A stretch of 64,000 nt of DNA, taken from Pleodorina starrii (taxonomy: Eukaryota; Chlorophyta; Chlorophyceae; Chlamydomonadales; Volvocaceae). Both the position numbers and the translations under genes were made by a program. Positions 37,267 through 48,746 of the stretch are shown one piece after another (the first letter of the stretch is position 1; each line of letters opens with the position of its first letter). The stretch spans positions 868,001 to 932,000 of the forward strand of contig BRXU01000032.1 of assembly GCA_030267565.1 (NCBI GenBank). The letters run 5' to 3'. The notes under the pieces were generated by a model that was not told where the DNA came from, did not search any database, and saw nothing but the letters and a program-made list of their open reading frames with translations.

Positions 37267-37740
37267 GTTGCCCCGGACAGACTTGCACACAGCGTGTAGT
37301 AGTCGGCTTGGGCCATAGTAGGGCCTAGGCCCTCCTAGCTTCTCACAAGTACGGCGGCTCCAGCTAAGGATTCCAGCAGCTGCCTCCACCGCCCATCACC
37401 TCAATACACCATTCATTCACCCCCGCACTGCCGCACAGCAATAAATAGCAACGCACGCGCGAAGTAAAACTCGTCGGTTCGAACATATGACAATGCCGAT
37501 GACTTCCTCGCAATATCCGGCAGAAGCCTCGGTTTTGCCCCGTGGTGGTGCGTGGTTTGCGTGGCACTGACCGGCGGCTTGCTGATCATGTTTAGTTATA
37601 TTTTGTACCGCATATATGTATGGGCCACACAGCAGCAGCTGGGCATCGCTCTCGCCCACGCACGCAAACTGGTGCAGGACCTCCGTCGCGTCGCGTCCGC
37701 CTCGCTTTGCAGCCTGCCGTGTTTCCGCCCAGCCCTGGTA
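37267..37740. repeat. Diverged left arm of the tandem array
   Basis: This stretch is related to 41671-42059 and 45990-46380. Shared landmarks in the same order include TTGCCCCGGACAGA, GGATTCCAGCAGCTGCCTCC, ATTCATTC, ACTTCCTCGC and GCCCCGTGGTGGTGCG. It differs at many positions and by indels, unlike the near-identity that starts at 37741. Confidence 0.7.
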
Positions 37741-38225
37741 GCGAGGTACCGACTGGGGGTCGTCGCTGGTGGTGCTGGCTCGTTTTCATGCATGATGACT
37801 GCCGCTCGCGCGACCGCGTACACGTACAGGCGTTTTGCAAGGAGGGGAGCGCGTGCCGTCCCTTTTCTAAGCCGTGCACGCGACAAAACACACACTCATT
37901 GCGCGCCGGGCAGGCGGGGCCTACGTACTGCACGCCGGTCGGTCGGCGAACTCGCAATTTGAATTAGTTGGGATTGCATGTTGCATCAAGGTCCAAACGT
38001 ACAATAGTACGTGGTTCGAGTCCTTTTCGCGAAACCCAACGGGTCAGTCACACCTCGCTCTCCCAGCCAGCCGCTTTTTGCCTGCCTGGCTTCCAAATGC
38101 CGCGTGCAGCAGTCCTTACATGGTGACGGTTTTAGAAAAATGGAAAGGAGCACGTCATGGCCCGCCCATGTGCGTAAGCCGTTCAGCTCATATTCCAGGG
38201 CCGCAAGCGCCTTATTCATCAATCC

Positions 38226-38232
38226 TATAAAA
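38226..38232 (+). promoter_or_regulatory. TATA box, array gene copy 1
   Basis: TATAAAA followed by GCCGCC, 136 bp before the start codon. It sits at exactly the same distance in all three copies. Confidence 0.75.
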
Positions 38233-38361
38233 GCCGCCTCGGACGCACAAAACTCTCTCCTATTCACCCAAACATACTCAAATACAAATTTGTTACTCTT
38301 CAAATTCAATTAATTGCCCTCCAAGGCCAGCAAGCTCTACGTGGTCAGTGAGACATTGCAA

Positions 38362-40089
38362 ATGGCTTCGCGTCCGGTCCTGACCCGCAAGCCTCAGCAG
38401 GCCCGCATAACTGCTGGAAAAGTCACAGTCTCGAAGGCTGTGGGATGTGCTTCTGCCGGCGCGAGAATGGCCGCTGTTGCTCCGCCGCGCGGCATCATGG
38501 TGAGCTAGCGCCTTTTGCGTTCGGCCAGGGAGCAGAAATTAAGCTCGATTTGATGCATCCAGTATTTCAGATTATAGAATAGCTGCGGGTTTTCGGTACT
38601 GAACCCAAGGTTGCGACTTCGGGTGCGCATTGCAGGCCGCTCAAGATCTTGGCAGCAACAGGCCACAGAGCAAGCTGGCAGCGCAACACCTTCCTTCGAG
38701 GCCTGCGTGGCAGGTGTGTGAAATTCTGGCAGACCCTTGATCGAAGTCCGTACGTGTTCGGTGTTCGGCCCGCTGGTGCCACCTGCTCTGTGCGTGTGCC
38801 CGCGTGCGCCCTGCCTGCTGCCCGCACCATGCATAAGGAACCGCTGTATTACGATGTACCCATATTTGCATTGGGATGTGGACCGCTGTTTGGTATGGGG
38901 CTAGGCTGACGGGGAGAAGCTTGCTTTGTTACATGTTGCATCGTGCGGTGGGTGCGCGTACCTACGTACCGGCTTGGCTGCCATCCACGCGTCTGCCATC
39001 GTACCTGCCAGTGCGCCCAGCGGGAACCGATAAGCAGCAGCATACGGTACCTCCCCTCTCACAAACCCCATCCATTTGCACCTCGAACCAGGAACCCTCG
39101 CTGTCTCCCACAACGATTGCCCACTCGCTTCCTGCTTACCCACCGTTTTCCTCCCCGTCTTCCCCGCCTGCCATCCGTGCACGCAGCTGTCGTACAAGCC
39201 GTCGGACCCCGTCGCCCTCAAGGCCGCCGAACCGCGCCGCGCCACCGCCCAGCTGGTGTCCGGCCTCACTCGTGGCAGCCCCACGCGAGGAGCTTCACCG
39301 CCCCTGCGAGTGCACAGCGGCATCCGCGTCTCACCCGGCGGGCTCGCGCGGCCCCGGCTGGCACAGCCGCAGCGGTACAGCGCCCTCGCTGCCTCGATCG
39401 ACATGACCGCTGCCGCCGCCGCCACCGCCGTTGCCACCGCCGCCATTCGATCCGCCGACGGCTCCACTGACGACTTCTCCGCCGTCCCCACCCCAGCGCA
39501 GCGGGCCAACACCCAGCTTCTCGCAAAGATCGCCGCCTGTGCCGAAGCCTCCGTGTCGCGCCTTACCTTCCCTTCCGCCGGCTCGTCGGGATCATCCCGC
39601 CGCGTGGTCACGCCCTCGCGCCCGGCCTCACCGCCGCCGTCACGCTTTGCGGCCCCCACGACTACCACCACCACCATCGCCGCCGCCGTCACCCTCGCCA
39701 CCATCCCCGCCCCCCCCACCACCCCCGCCGCCAGCGCTACGACCAGCGCCTGCGGCTCCACGGTGTCGACCTTCACCACCGCATCTGAGCGCGAGGCCGC
39801 CACCGCCACGTCCACCACCTCTTTTTCCCCCTCGGCCAGCACCGCCTCCTCCTCCGCCTCGTCCTTCACTCGCACCGCCTCCGACACCGCCAGCTCGTAC
39901 GACAGTGATGAGGACTACAAGAAGGAGGAGCAGGGGGAGGACGACCTGCCGCTGCTCGGCGTCTCGTTCATCGGGAACAGGGGCGTGTTCGTCGCCGCCG
40001 GGGAGGGCAGCGCTGCCCCTCTGCGGTGGTCCGGCATGGGGGCGGACAGGGCCGCTGAGGAAGACGGCGACAACAATGCCGCAGCATGA
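38362..40089 (+). CDS. Tandem array gene, copy 1; unrecognised 372-residue low-complexity protein
   Basis: Exons 38362-38499, 38636-38713, 39187-40089 (TGA), all in phase 0, with GTGAGC and GTGTGT donors and TGCAG/ACGCAG acceptors. I do not recognise the family. The N-terminal 72 residues are basic and rich in A, R, S and Q (MASRPVLTRKPQQARITAGK), which could be an organelle-targeting peptide or a disordered head. The middle (about 75-305) is Ala/Ser/Thr/Pro-rich, with a poly-Thr run and many possible phosphosites. The C-terminus turns acidic (SYDSDEDYKKEEQGEDD) and then has a compact hydrophobic block (LPLLGVSFIGNRGVFVA). A TGTAA at 40838-40842 fits its 3' end. Codons end mostly in C. Against copies 2 and 3 it has V for I, lacks an Ala-Pro pair, has one Thr fewer in the poly-Thr run and has R for Q near the end. 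Confidence 0.7.
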
Positions 40090-40837
40090 TGGGCTGCGGA
40101 GATGGGCTGCGTGCGTTTTGCGACAGCTCATCCGACCCGGTTGCGTCCCTTGTTACGGTCGTGCGTGGTGGCAGTCAGCAGCGTATGTTCGTGGAATGAT
40201 GAACTCTTGCCCGACTGGACAGGCAGCAGGGGAAGGGGGGGAGGGTGGGAGGGAGGGAGTGATGGGGCGCGTTCTTGCGTATGGAGCTAGCATTCAAGGT
40301 GTCACTTGCTTCGAAGTACGCTCCCTTTACATTTGTTGGCATGCATAGGTGGCGAATGCTTGGTCCGCAGGGCTGCTGTCGATCTAATCCACCTGGTATG
40401 ATAATCAGGTCTTTGTTGGAGACGCGACATGAAACACAGCGGCCGAAGGACTGATAGTAGAAGCCGCATGCCCTACCACCTGTTACTGCGTGTATTTTGC
40501 GGCGACGATCCCAGCATAGCATCAATACTGCGCGGTTTGTGCGAATGCGTGAGGCGGCAGTAGTGCCTGGCAAGGTATGTGGGGACCTTTGTGCGCGCGT
40601 TACAGCAGGCCGGCAGTTAAGGTTGGCCATGAGCAGCAGTAATGGCGCGCGGGTCGGCGCCTTTAGTCGAGCGTCGGCGGGTGAAGCGCGCCCCGGGCCG
40701 TTCTTATTGCCCCGGGTTTGGCGATGGATATCGGAATCCAGGAGTAATGGCGAGACGTGTACTTGTATGTGTGTGTATGTGTATGTGAATGTGAGCAGAC
40801 TCGCCGCTGATGTGACTGGCAGAGAGTGGTTTAAACA

Positions 40838-40842
40838 TGTAA
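40838..40842 (+). terminator. TGTAA poly(A) signal, array gene copy 1
   Basis: TGTAA in an AT-rich context, 749 bp after the stop, with an identical counterpart in unit 2. Confidence 0.6.
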
Positions 40843-42548
40843 TATATCTGACGTAAGGGTATGTGCGCAGCGGCCGATCGAAGGGCTGCTAATAACCGGC
40901 GCGCACAAGCCGCTTATTAGATAGTTGCCTGCGCTCTCAAACCCAACCTACCCCCGCCCCCCCCCATCAATCCGCCACACAACAGTTCGGATATGCGTGC
41001 GGCTTCGTTCATATCCATGTGTGTATGTCTGTAGATAGCCTGTAAGAGCAAGGTAGGCAAACAGGAAAGGCTCTACATATCCGTTCGAGGGTCTGGATGG
41101 AGCCCTTTGTGACCACGACACAAATGAAAGGCAAACGGCCGCGCGCGTGCACTGCTTGATGACCAGCGAGCTAAGCGGACATGGATGGGTTGCAAATAGA
41201 GCAGGGGGCGGGGCCATCCTAATCGGAGTCTGTCCCATGTGTCGTATCTTGCCGTACGTACCGGAACAAGTGTTGGCCATACGAGCCGGAGGGCCAATAA
41301 TGGCTAACAAATATCCCATTAAAAAACGACACTGACGACAACGCACGCACTGACTGGAGAGAGGGGAGGCACACGCGACGGACACGTAGAACACTTCGAG
41401 GCTGGGTTGCGCAGTTTGGAATACGTGTAAAAGTGCACGCGCCCCTTCCCCCGATGGATGGCTCCCGTCATACATCCGTCGTCTGCTGGTCCAGGAAGGC
41501 GTACGAGCTGATGAGCTAAAGCGGAACGCAAAGGGCGAGTTTGCGTTTGCAAGAAGGCGGAGTGAGAGCATCAATGTCATGCATATGAGCGATACGGCAG
41601 GCCTGTGCAGCAGTGGTCGGGGCGGGCCGGAACATGGGTTTCTGTTGCTTGGGCGGTTTACCTGCTAAGTTGCCCCGGACAGATTTGCAAGCGGCATTTA
41701 ATTAGGATAATACTCGGCTCCGGATTATTATCAGGGCCTGACTTCTATGAAATACGTACGGCGGCGGCGCCAAGTACGGATTCCAGCAGCTGCCTCCGGC
41801 CCTCATCACGCACCTACGTATCTAATTTCCTCATTCATTCAGCAATGACTATCAACGCGGGCGCGGAACAAAACTCGTAACGAATACATTATTAGGCCAA
41901 CGAATTACTTCCTCGCGGTTATCCGGCAGATCGCAGATGCCTCGTGCGTTTTCGCCCCGTGGTGGTGCGGCTCCCGTCTGGTTCGCTTTGCAGCCTGCCG
42001 TGTATCCGCCCAGCTCTGCCGCTGCTTCATCCGCATTCGCAACCTGCTGCAGGTTTGTAGCGAGGTACCGACTGCGTGGGGGTCGTCGCTGGTGGTGCTA
42101 GCTCGTTTTCATGCATGATGACTGCCGCTCGCGCGACCGCGTACACGTACAGGCGTTTTGCAAGGAGGGGAGCGCGTACCGTCCCTTTTCTAAGCCGTGC
42201 ACGCGACAAAACACACACTCATTGCGCGCCGGGCAGGCGGGGCCTACGTACTGCACGCCGGTCGGTCGGCGAACTCGCAATTTGAATTAGTTGGGATTGC
42301 ATGTTGCATCAAGGTCCAAACGTACAATAGTACGTGGTTCGAGTCCTTTTCGCGAAACCCAATGGGTCAGTCACACCTCGCTCTCCCAGCCAGCCGCTTT
42401 TTGCCTGCCTGGCTTCCAAATGCCGCGTGCAGCAGTCCTTACATGGTGACGGTTTTAGAAAAATGGAAAGGAGCACGTCATGGCCCGCCCATGTGCGTAA
42501 GCCGTTCAGCTCATATTCCAGGGCCGCAAGCGCCTTATTCATCAATCC

Positions 42549-42555
42549 TATAAAA
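42549..42555 (+). promoter_or_regulatory. TATA box, array gene copy 2
   Basis: TATAAAA at 136 bp before the start codon, in the same context as in copies 1 and 3. Confidence 0.75.
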
Positions 42556-42684
42556 GCCGCCTCGGACGCACAAAACTCTCTCCTATTCACCCAAACATAC
42601 TCAAATACAAATTTGTTACTCTTCAAATTCAATTAATTGCCCTCCAAGGCCAGCAAGCTCTACGTGGTCAGTGAGACATTGCAA

Positions 42685-44414
42685 ATGGCTTCGCGTCCGG
42701 TCCTGACCCGCAAGCCTCAGCAGGCCCGCATAACTGCTGGAAAAGTCACAGTCTCGAAGGCTGTGGGATGTGCTTCTGCCGGCGCGAGAATGGCCGCTGT
42801 TGCTCCGCGCGGCATCATGGTGAGCTAGCGCCTCTTGCGTTCGGCCAGGGAGCAGAAATTAAGCTTGATTTGATGCATCCAGTATTTCAGATTATAGAAT
42901 AGCTGCGATTTTTGGGTACTGAACCCAAGGTTGCGACTTCGGGTGCGCATTGCAGGCCGCTCAAGATCTTGGCAGCAACAGGCCACAGAGCAAGCCGGCA
43001 GCGCAACACCTTCCTTCGAGGCCTGCGTGGCAGGTGTGTGAAATTCCGGCAGACCCTTGATCGAAGTCCGTACGTGTTTGGTGTTCGGCCCGCTGGTGCC
43101 ACCTGCTCTGTGTGCCCGCGTGCGCCCTGCCTGCTGCCCGCACAATCCATAAGGAACCGATGTATTACGATGTACCCATATTTGCATTGGGATGTGGACC
43201 GCTGTTTGGTATGGGGCTAGGCTGACGGGGAGAAGCTTGCTTTGTTACATGTTGCATCGTGCGGTGGGTGCGCGTACCTACGTACCGGCTTGGCTGCCAT
43301 CCACGCGTCTGCCATCGTACCTGCCAGTGCGCCCAGCGGGAACCGATAAGCAGCAGCATACGGTACCTCCCCTCTCACAAACCCCATCCATTTGCACCTC
43401 GAACCAGGAACCCTCGCTGTCTCCCACAACGATTGCCCACTCGCTTCCTGCTTACCCACCGTTTTCCTCCCCGTCTTCCCCGCCTGCCATCCGTGCACGC
43501 AGCTGTCGTACAAGCCGTCGGACCCCGTCGCCCTCAAGGCCGCCGAACCGCGCCGCGCCACCGCCCAGCTGGTGTCCGGCCTCACTCGTGGCAGCCCCAC
43601 GCGAGGAGCTTCACCGCCCCTGCGAGTGCACAGCGGCATCCGCGTCTCACCCGGCGGGCTCGCGCGGCCCCGGCTGGCACAGCCGCAGCGGTACAGCGCC
43701 CTCGCTGCCTCGATCGACATGACCGCTGCCGCCGCCGCCACCGCCGTTGCCACCGCCGCCATTCGATCCGCCGACGGCTCCACTGACGACTTCTCCGCCG
43801 TCCCCACCCCAGCGCAGCGGGCCAACACCCAGCTTCTCGCAAAGATCGCCGCCTGTGCCGAAGCCTCCGTGTCGCGCCTTACCTTCCCTTCCGCCGGCTC
43901 GTCGGGATCATCCCGCCGCGTGGTCACGCCCTCGCGCCCGGCCTCACCGCCGCCGTCACGCTTTGCGGCCCCCACGACTACCACCACCACCACCATCGCC
44001 GCCGCCATCACCCTCGCCACCATCCCCGCCCCCGCCCCCGCCACCACCCCCGCCGCCAGCGCTACGACCAGCGCCTGCGGCTCCACGGTATCGACCTTCA
44101 CCACCGCATCTGAGCGCGAGGCCGCCACCGCCACGTCCACCACCTCTTTTTCCCCCTCGGCCAGCACCGCCTCCTCCTCCGCCTCGTCCTTCACTCGCAC
44201 CGCCTCCGACACCGCCAGCTCGTACGACAGTGATGAGGACTACAAGAAGGAGGAGCAGGGGGAGGACGACCTGCCGCTGCTCGGCGTCTCGTTCATCGGG
44301 AACAGGGGCGTGTTCGTCGCCGCCGGGGAGGGCAGCGCTGCCCCTCTGCAGTGGTCCGGCATGGGCGCGGACAGGGCCGCTGAGGAAGACGGCGACAACA
44401 ATGCCGCAGCATGA
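42685..44414 (+). CDS. Tandem array gene, copy 2; 374 residues
   Basis: Exons 42685-42819, 42956-43033, 43503-44414. It has the same structure as copy 1 and is intact. Exon 1 has lost one Pro codon (AVAPRG instead of AVAPPRG). Exon 3 carries the longer APAPATT form, seven Thr in a row and Q in place of R in the C-terminal AAPLQWSGMG. The C-terminal block from the acidic run onward is otherwise unchanged, which suggests that part is under constraint. The TATA box and TGTAA are retained, so the copy looks expressible. Function unknown. Confidence 0.7.
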
Positions 44415-45162
44415 TGGGCTGCGGAGATGGGCTGCGTGCGTTTTGCGACAGCTCATCCGACCCGGTTGCGTCCCTTGTTACGGTCGTGCGTGGTGGCAGT
44501 CAGCAGCGTATGTTCGTGGAATGATGAACTCTTGCCCGACTGGACAGGCAGCAGGGGAAGGGGGGGAGGGTGGGAGGGAGGGAGTGATGGGGCGCGTTCT
44601 TGCGTATGGAGCTAGCATTCAAGGTGTCACTTGCTTCGAAGTACGCTCCCTTTACGTTTGTTGGCATGCATAGGTGGCGAATGCTTGGTCCGCAGGGCTG
44701 CTGTCGATCTAATCCACCTGGTATGATAATCAGGTCTTTGTTGGAGACGCGACATGAAACACAGCGGCCGAAGGACTGATAGTAGAAGCCGCATGCCCTA
44801 CCACCTGTTACTGCGTGTATTTTGCGGCGACGATCCCAGCATAGCATCAATACTGCGCGGTTTGTGCGAATGCGTGAGGCGGCAGTAGTGCCTGGCAAGG
44901 TATGTAGGGACCTTTGTGCGCGCGTTACAGCAGGCCGGCAGTTAAGGTTGGCCATGAGCAGCAGTAATGGCGCGCGGGTCGGCGCCTTTAGTCGAGCGTC
45001 GGCGGGTGAAGCGCGCCCCGGGCCGTTCTTATTGCCCCGGGTTTGGCGATGGATATCGGAATCCAGGAGTAATGACGAGACGTGTACTTGTATGTGTGTG
45101 TATGTGTATGTGAATGTGAGCAGACTCGCCGCTGATGTGACTGGCAGAGAGTGGTTTAAACA

Positions 45163-45167
45163 TGTAA
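45163..45167 (+). terminator. TGTAA poly(A) signal, array gene copy 2
   Basis: Same position and context as the motif of copy 1, 748 bp after the stop. Confidence 0.6.
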
Positions 45168-46869
45168 TATATCTGACGTAAGGGTATGTGCGCAGCGGCC
45201 GATCGAAGGGCTGCTAATAACCGGCGCGCACAAGCCGCTTATTAGATAGTTGCCTGCGCTCTCAAACCCAACCTACCCCCGCCCCCCCCCATCAATCCGC
45301 CACACAACAGTTCGGATATGCGTGCGGCTTCGTTCATATCCATGTGTGTATGTCTGTAGATAGCCTGTAAGAGCAAGGTAGGCAAACAGGAAAGGCTCTA
45401 CATATCCGTTCGAGGGTCTGGATGGAGCCCTTTGTGACCACGACACAAATGAAAGGCAAACGGCCGCGCGCGTGCACTGCTTGATGACCAGCGAGCTAAG
45501 CGGACATGGATGGGTTGCAAATAGAGCAGGGGGCGGGGCCATCCTAATCGGAGTCTGTCCCATGTGTCGTATCTTGCCGTACGTACCGGAACAAGTGTTG
45601 GCCATACGAGCCGGAGGGCCAATAATGGCTAACAAATATCCCATTAAAAAACGACACTGACGACAACGCACGCACTGACTGGAGAGAGGGGAGGCACACG
45701 CGACGGACACGTAGAACACTTCGAGGCTGGGTTGCGCAGTTTGGAATACGTGTAAAAGTGCACGCGCCCCTTCCCCCGATGGATGGCTCCCGTCATCCGT
45801 CGTCTGCTGGTCCAGGAAGGCGTACGAGCTGATGAGCTAAAGCGGAACGCAAAGGGCGAGTTTGCGTTTGCAAGAAGGCGGAGTGAGAGCATCAATGTCA
45901 TGCATATGAGCGATACGGCAGGCCTGTGCAGCAGTGGTCGGGGCGGGCCGGAACATGGGTTTCTGTTGCTTGGGCGGTTTACCTGCTAAGTTGCCCCGGA
46001 CAGATTTGCAAGCGGCATTTAATTAGGATAATACTCGGCTCCGGATTATTATCAGGGCCTGACTTCTATGAAATACGTACGGCGGCGGCGCCAAGTACGG
46101 ATTCCAGCAGCTGCCTCCGGCCCTCATCACGCACCTACGTATCTAATTTCCTCATTCATTCAGCAATGACTATCAACGCGGGCGCGGAACAAAACTCGTA
46201 ACGAATACATTATTAGGCCAACGAATTACTTCCTCGCGGTTATCCGGCAGATCGCAGATGCCTCGTGCGTTTTCGCCCCGTGGTGGTGCGGCTCCCGTCT
46301 GGTTCGCTTTGCAGCCTGCCGTGTATCCGCCCAGCTCTGCCGCTGCTTCATCCGCATTCGCAACCTGCTGCAGGTTTGTAGCGAGGTACCGACTGCGTGG
46401 GGGTCGTCGCTGGTGGTGCTAGCTCGTTTTCATGCATGATGACTGCCGCTCGCGCGACCGCGTACACGTACAGGCGTTTTGCAAGGAGGGGAGCGCGTAC
46501 CGTCCCTTTTCTAAGCCGTGCACGCGACAAAACACACACTCATTGCGCGCCGGGCAGGCGGGGCCTACGTACTGCACGCCGGTCGGTCGGCGAACTCGCA
46601 ATTTGAATTAGTTGGGATTGCATGTTGCATCAAGGTCCAAACGTACAATAGTACGTGGTTCGAGTCCTTTTCGCGAAACCCAATGGGTCAGTCACACCTC
46701 GCTCTCCCAGCCAGCCGCTTTTTGCCTGCCTGGCTTCCAAATGCCGCGTGCAGCAGTCCTTACATGGTGACGGTTTTAGAAAAATGGAAAGGAGCACGTC
46801 ATGGCCCGCCCATGTGCGTAAGCCGTTCAGCTCATATTCCAGGGCCGCAAGCGCCTTATTCATCAATCC

Positions 46870-46876
46870 TATAAAA
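46870..46876 (+). promoter_or_regulatory. TATA box, array gene copy 3
   Basis: TATAAAA at 136 bp before the start codon. Confidence 0.75.
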
Positions 46877-47005
46877 GCCGCCTCGGACGCACAAAACTCT
46901 CTCCTATTCACCCAAACATACTCAAATACAAATTTGTTACTCTTCAAATTCAATTAATTGCCCTCCAAGGCCAGCAAGCTCTACGTGGTCAGTGAGACAT
47001 TGCAA

Positions 47006-48746
47006 ATGGCTTCGCGTCCGGTCCTGACCCGCAAGCCTCAGCAGGCCCGCATAACTGCTGGAAAAGTCACAGTCTCGAAGGCTGTGGGATGTGCTTCTGC
47101 CGGCGCGAGGATGGCCGCTGTTGCTCCGCCGCGCGGCATCATGGTGAGCTAGCGCCTTTTGCGTTCGGCCAGGGAGCAGAAATTAAGCTCGATTTGATGC
47201 ATCCAGTATTTCAGATTATATAATAGCTGCGGGTTTTCGGTACTGAACCCAAGGTTGCGACTTCGGGTGCGCATTGCAGGCCGCTCAAGATCTTGGCAGC
47301 AACAGGCCACAGAGCAAGCTGGCAGCGCAACACCTTCCTTCGAGGCCTGCGTGGCAGGTGTGTAAAATTCTGGCAGACCCTTGTTCGAAGTCCGTACGTG
47401 TTCGGTGTTCGGCCCGCTGGTGCCACCTGCTCTGTGCGTGTGCCCGCGTGCGCCCTGCCTGCTGCCCGCACCATGCATTAGGAACCGCTGTATTACGATA
47501 TACCCATATTTGCATTGGGATGTGGACCGCTGTTTGGTATGGGGCTAGGCTGACGGGGAGAAGCTTGCTTTGTTACATGTTGCATCGTGCGGTGGGTGCG
47601 CGTACCTACGTACCGGCTTGGCTGCCATCCATGCGTCTACCATCGTACCTGCCAGTGCGCCCAGCGGGAACCGATAAGCAGCAGCATACGGTACCTCCCC
47701 TCTCACAAACCCCATCCATTTGCACCTCGAACCAGGAACCCTCGCTGTCTCACACAACGATTGCCCACTCGCTTCCATCCTGCTGACCCGCCGTTTTCCT
47801 CCCCGCCCTCCCCGCCTGCCATCCACGCGCGCAGCTGTCGTTCAAGCCGTCGGACCCCGTCGCCCTCAAGGCCGCCGAACCGCGCCGCGCCACCGCCCAG
47901 CTGGTGTCCGGCCTCACTCGTGGCAGCCCCACGCGAGGAGCTTCACCGCCCCTGCGAGTGCACAGCGGCATCCGCGTCTCACCCGGCGGGCTCGCGCGGC
48001 CCCGGCTGGCACAGCCGCAGCGGTACAGCGCCCTCGCTGCCTCGATCGACATGACCGCTGCCGCCGCCGCCACCGCCGTTGCCACCGCCGCCATTCGATC
48101 CGCCGACGGCTCCACTGACGACTTTTCCGCCGTCCCCACCCCAGCGCAGCGGGCCAACACCCAGCTTCTCGCAAAGATCGCCGCCTGTGCCGAAGCCTCC
48201 GTGTCGCGCCTTACCTTCCCTTCCGCCGGCTCGTCGGGATCATCCCGCCGCGTGGTCACGCCCTCGCGCCCGGCCTCACCGCCGCCGTCACGCTTTGCGG
48301 CCCCCACGACTACCACCACCACCACCATCGCCGCCGCCATCACCCTCGCCACCATCCCCGCCCCCGCCCCCGCCACCACCCCCGCCGCCAGCGCTACGAC
48401 CAGCGCCTGCGGCTCCACGGTATCGACCTTCACCACCGCATCTGAGCGCGAGGCCGCCACCGCCACGTCCACCACCTCTTTTTCCCCCTCGGCCAGCACC
48501 GCCTCCTCCTCCGCCTCGTCCTTCACTCGCACCGCCTCCGACACCGCCAGCTCGTACGACAGTGATGAGGACTACAAGAAGGAGGAGCAGGGGGAGGACG
48601 ACCTGCCGCTGCTCGGCGTCTCGTTCATCGGGAACAGGGGCGTGTTCGTCGCCGCCGGGGAGGGCAGCGCTGCCCCTCTGCAGTGGTCCGGCATGGGCGC
48701 GGACAGGGCCGCTGAGGAAGACGGCGACAACAATGCCGCAGCATGA
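47006..48746 (+). CDS. Tandem array gene, copy 3; 375 residues
   Basis: Exons 47006-47143, 47280-47357, 47835-48746. Intact. Exon 1 has the two-Pro form of copy 1, while exon 3 has the longer APAPATT form and the Q variant of copy 2, so it is a patchwork. Private changes include LSFKPSD for LSYKPSD at the start of exon 3 and a rearranged end of intron 2 (about 47760-47834). Because the unit is truncated, its transcript must use a different 3' end; the first TGTAA downstream is at 49461-49465. Function unknown. Confidence 0.7.

Larger units (their letters stand above)
37741..42059 (+). repeat. Tandem repeat unit 1 (4.32 kb)
   Basis: Starts at GCGAGGTACCGACTG and repeats at 42060 and 46381, i.e. 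spacings of 4319 and 4321 bp. The unit holds a promoter with a TATA box, a three-exon gene, its 3' UTR with a TGTAA, and about 1.2 kb of spacer that I cannot assign. Identity to unit 2 extends through introns and spacer. Confidence 0.95.
42060..46380 (+). repeat. Tandem repeat unit 2 (4.32 kb)
   Basis: Full-length unit with the same layout as unit 1. The spacer (about 45170-46000) is present here and in unit 1 but absent from unit 3. A 4-bp difference in the spacer (41470 region against 45795 region) and a 3-bp codon loss in exon 1 are among its few differences from unit 1. Confidence 0.95.

Noticed and set aside
37588..37962. Open frame from ATG 37588 with a hydrophobic start next to the array
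   Set aside because: It runs across the boundary of the diverged and identical parts and has no counterpart start in units 2 and 3.
37985..38030. tRNA in the array promoter suggested by GGTTCGAGTCC
   Set aside because: T stem and acceptor do not pair; only the B-box-like sequence remains.
40948..41580. 210-codon minus-strand open frame in the array spacer with a targeting-like start
   Set aside because: The copy in unit 2 is shifted by a 4-bp difference and unit 3 lacks it, so it shows no coding constraint.
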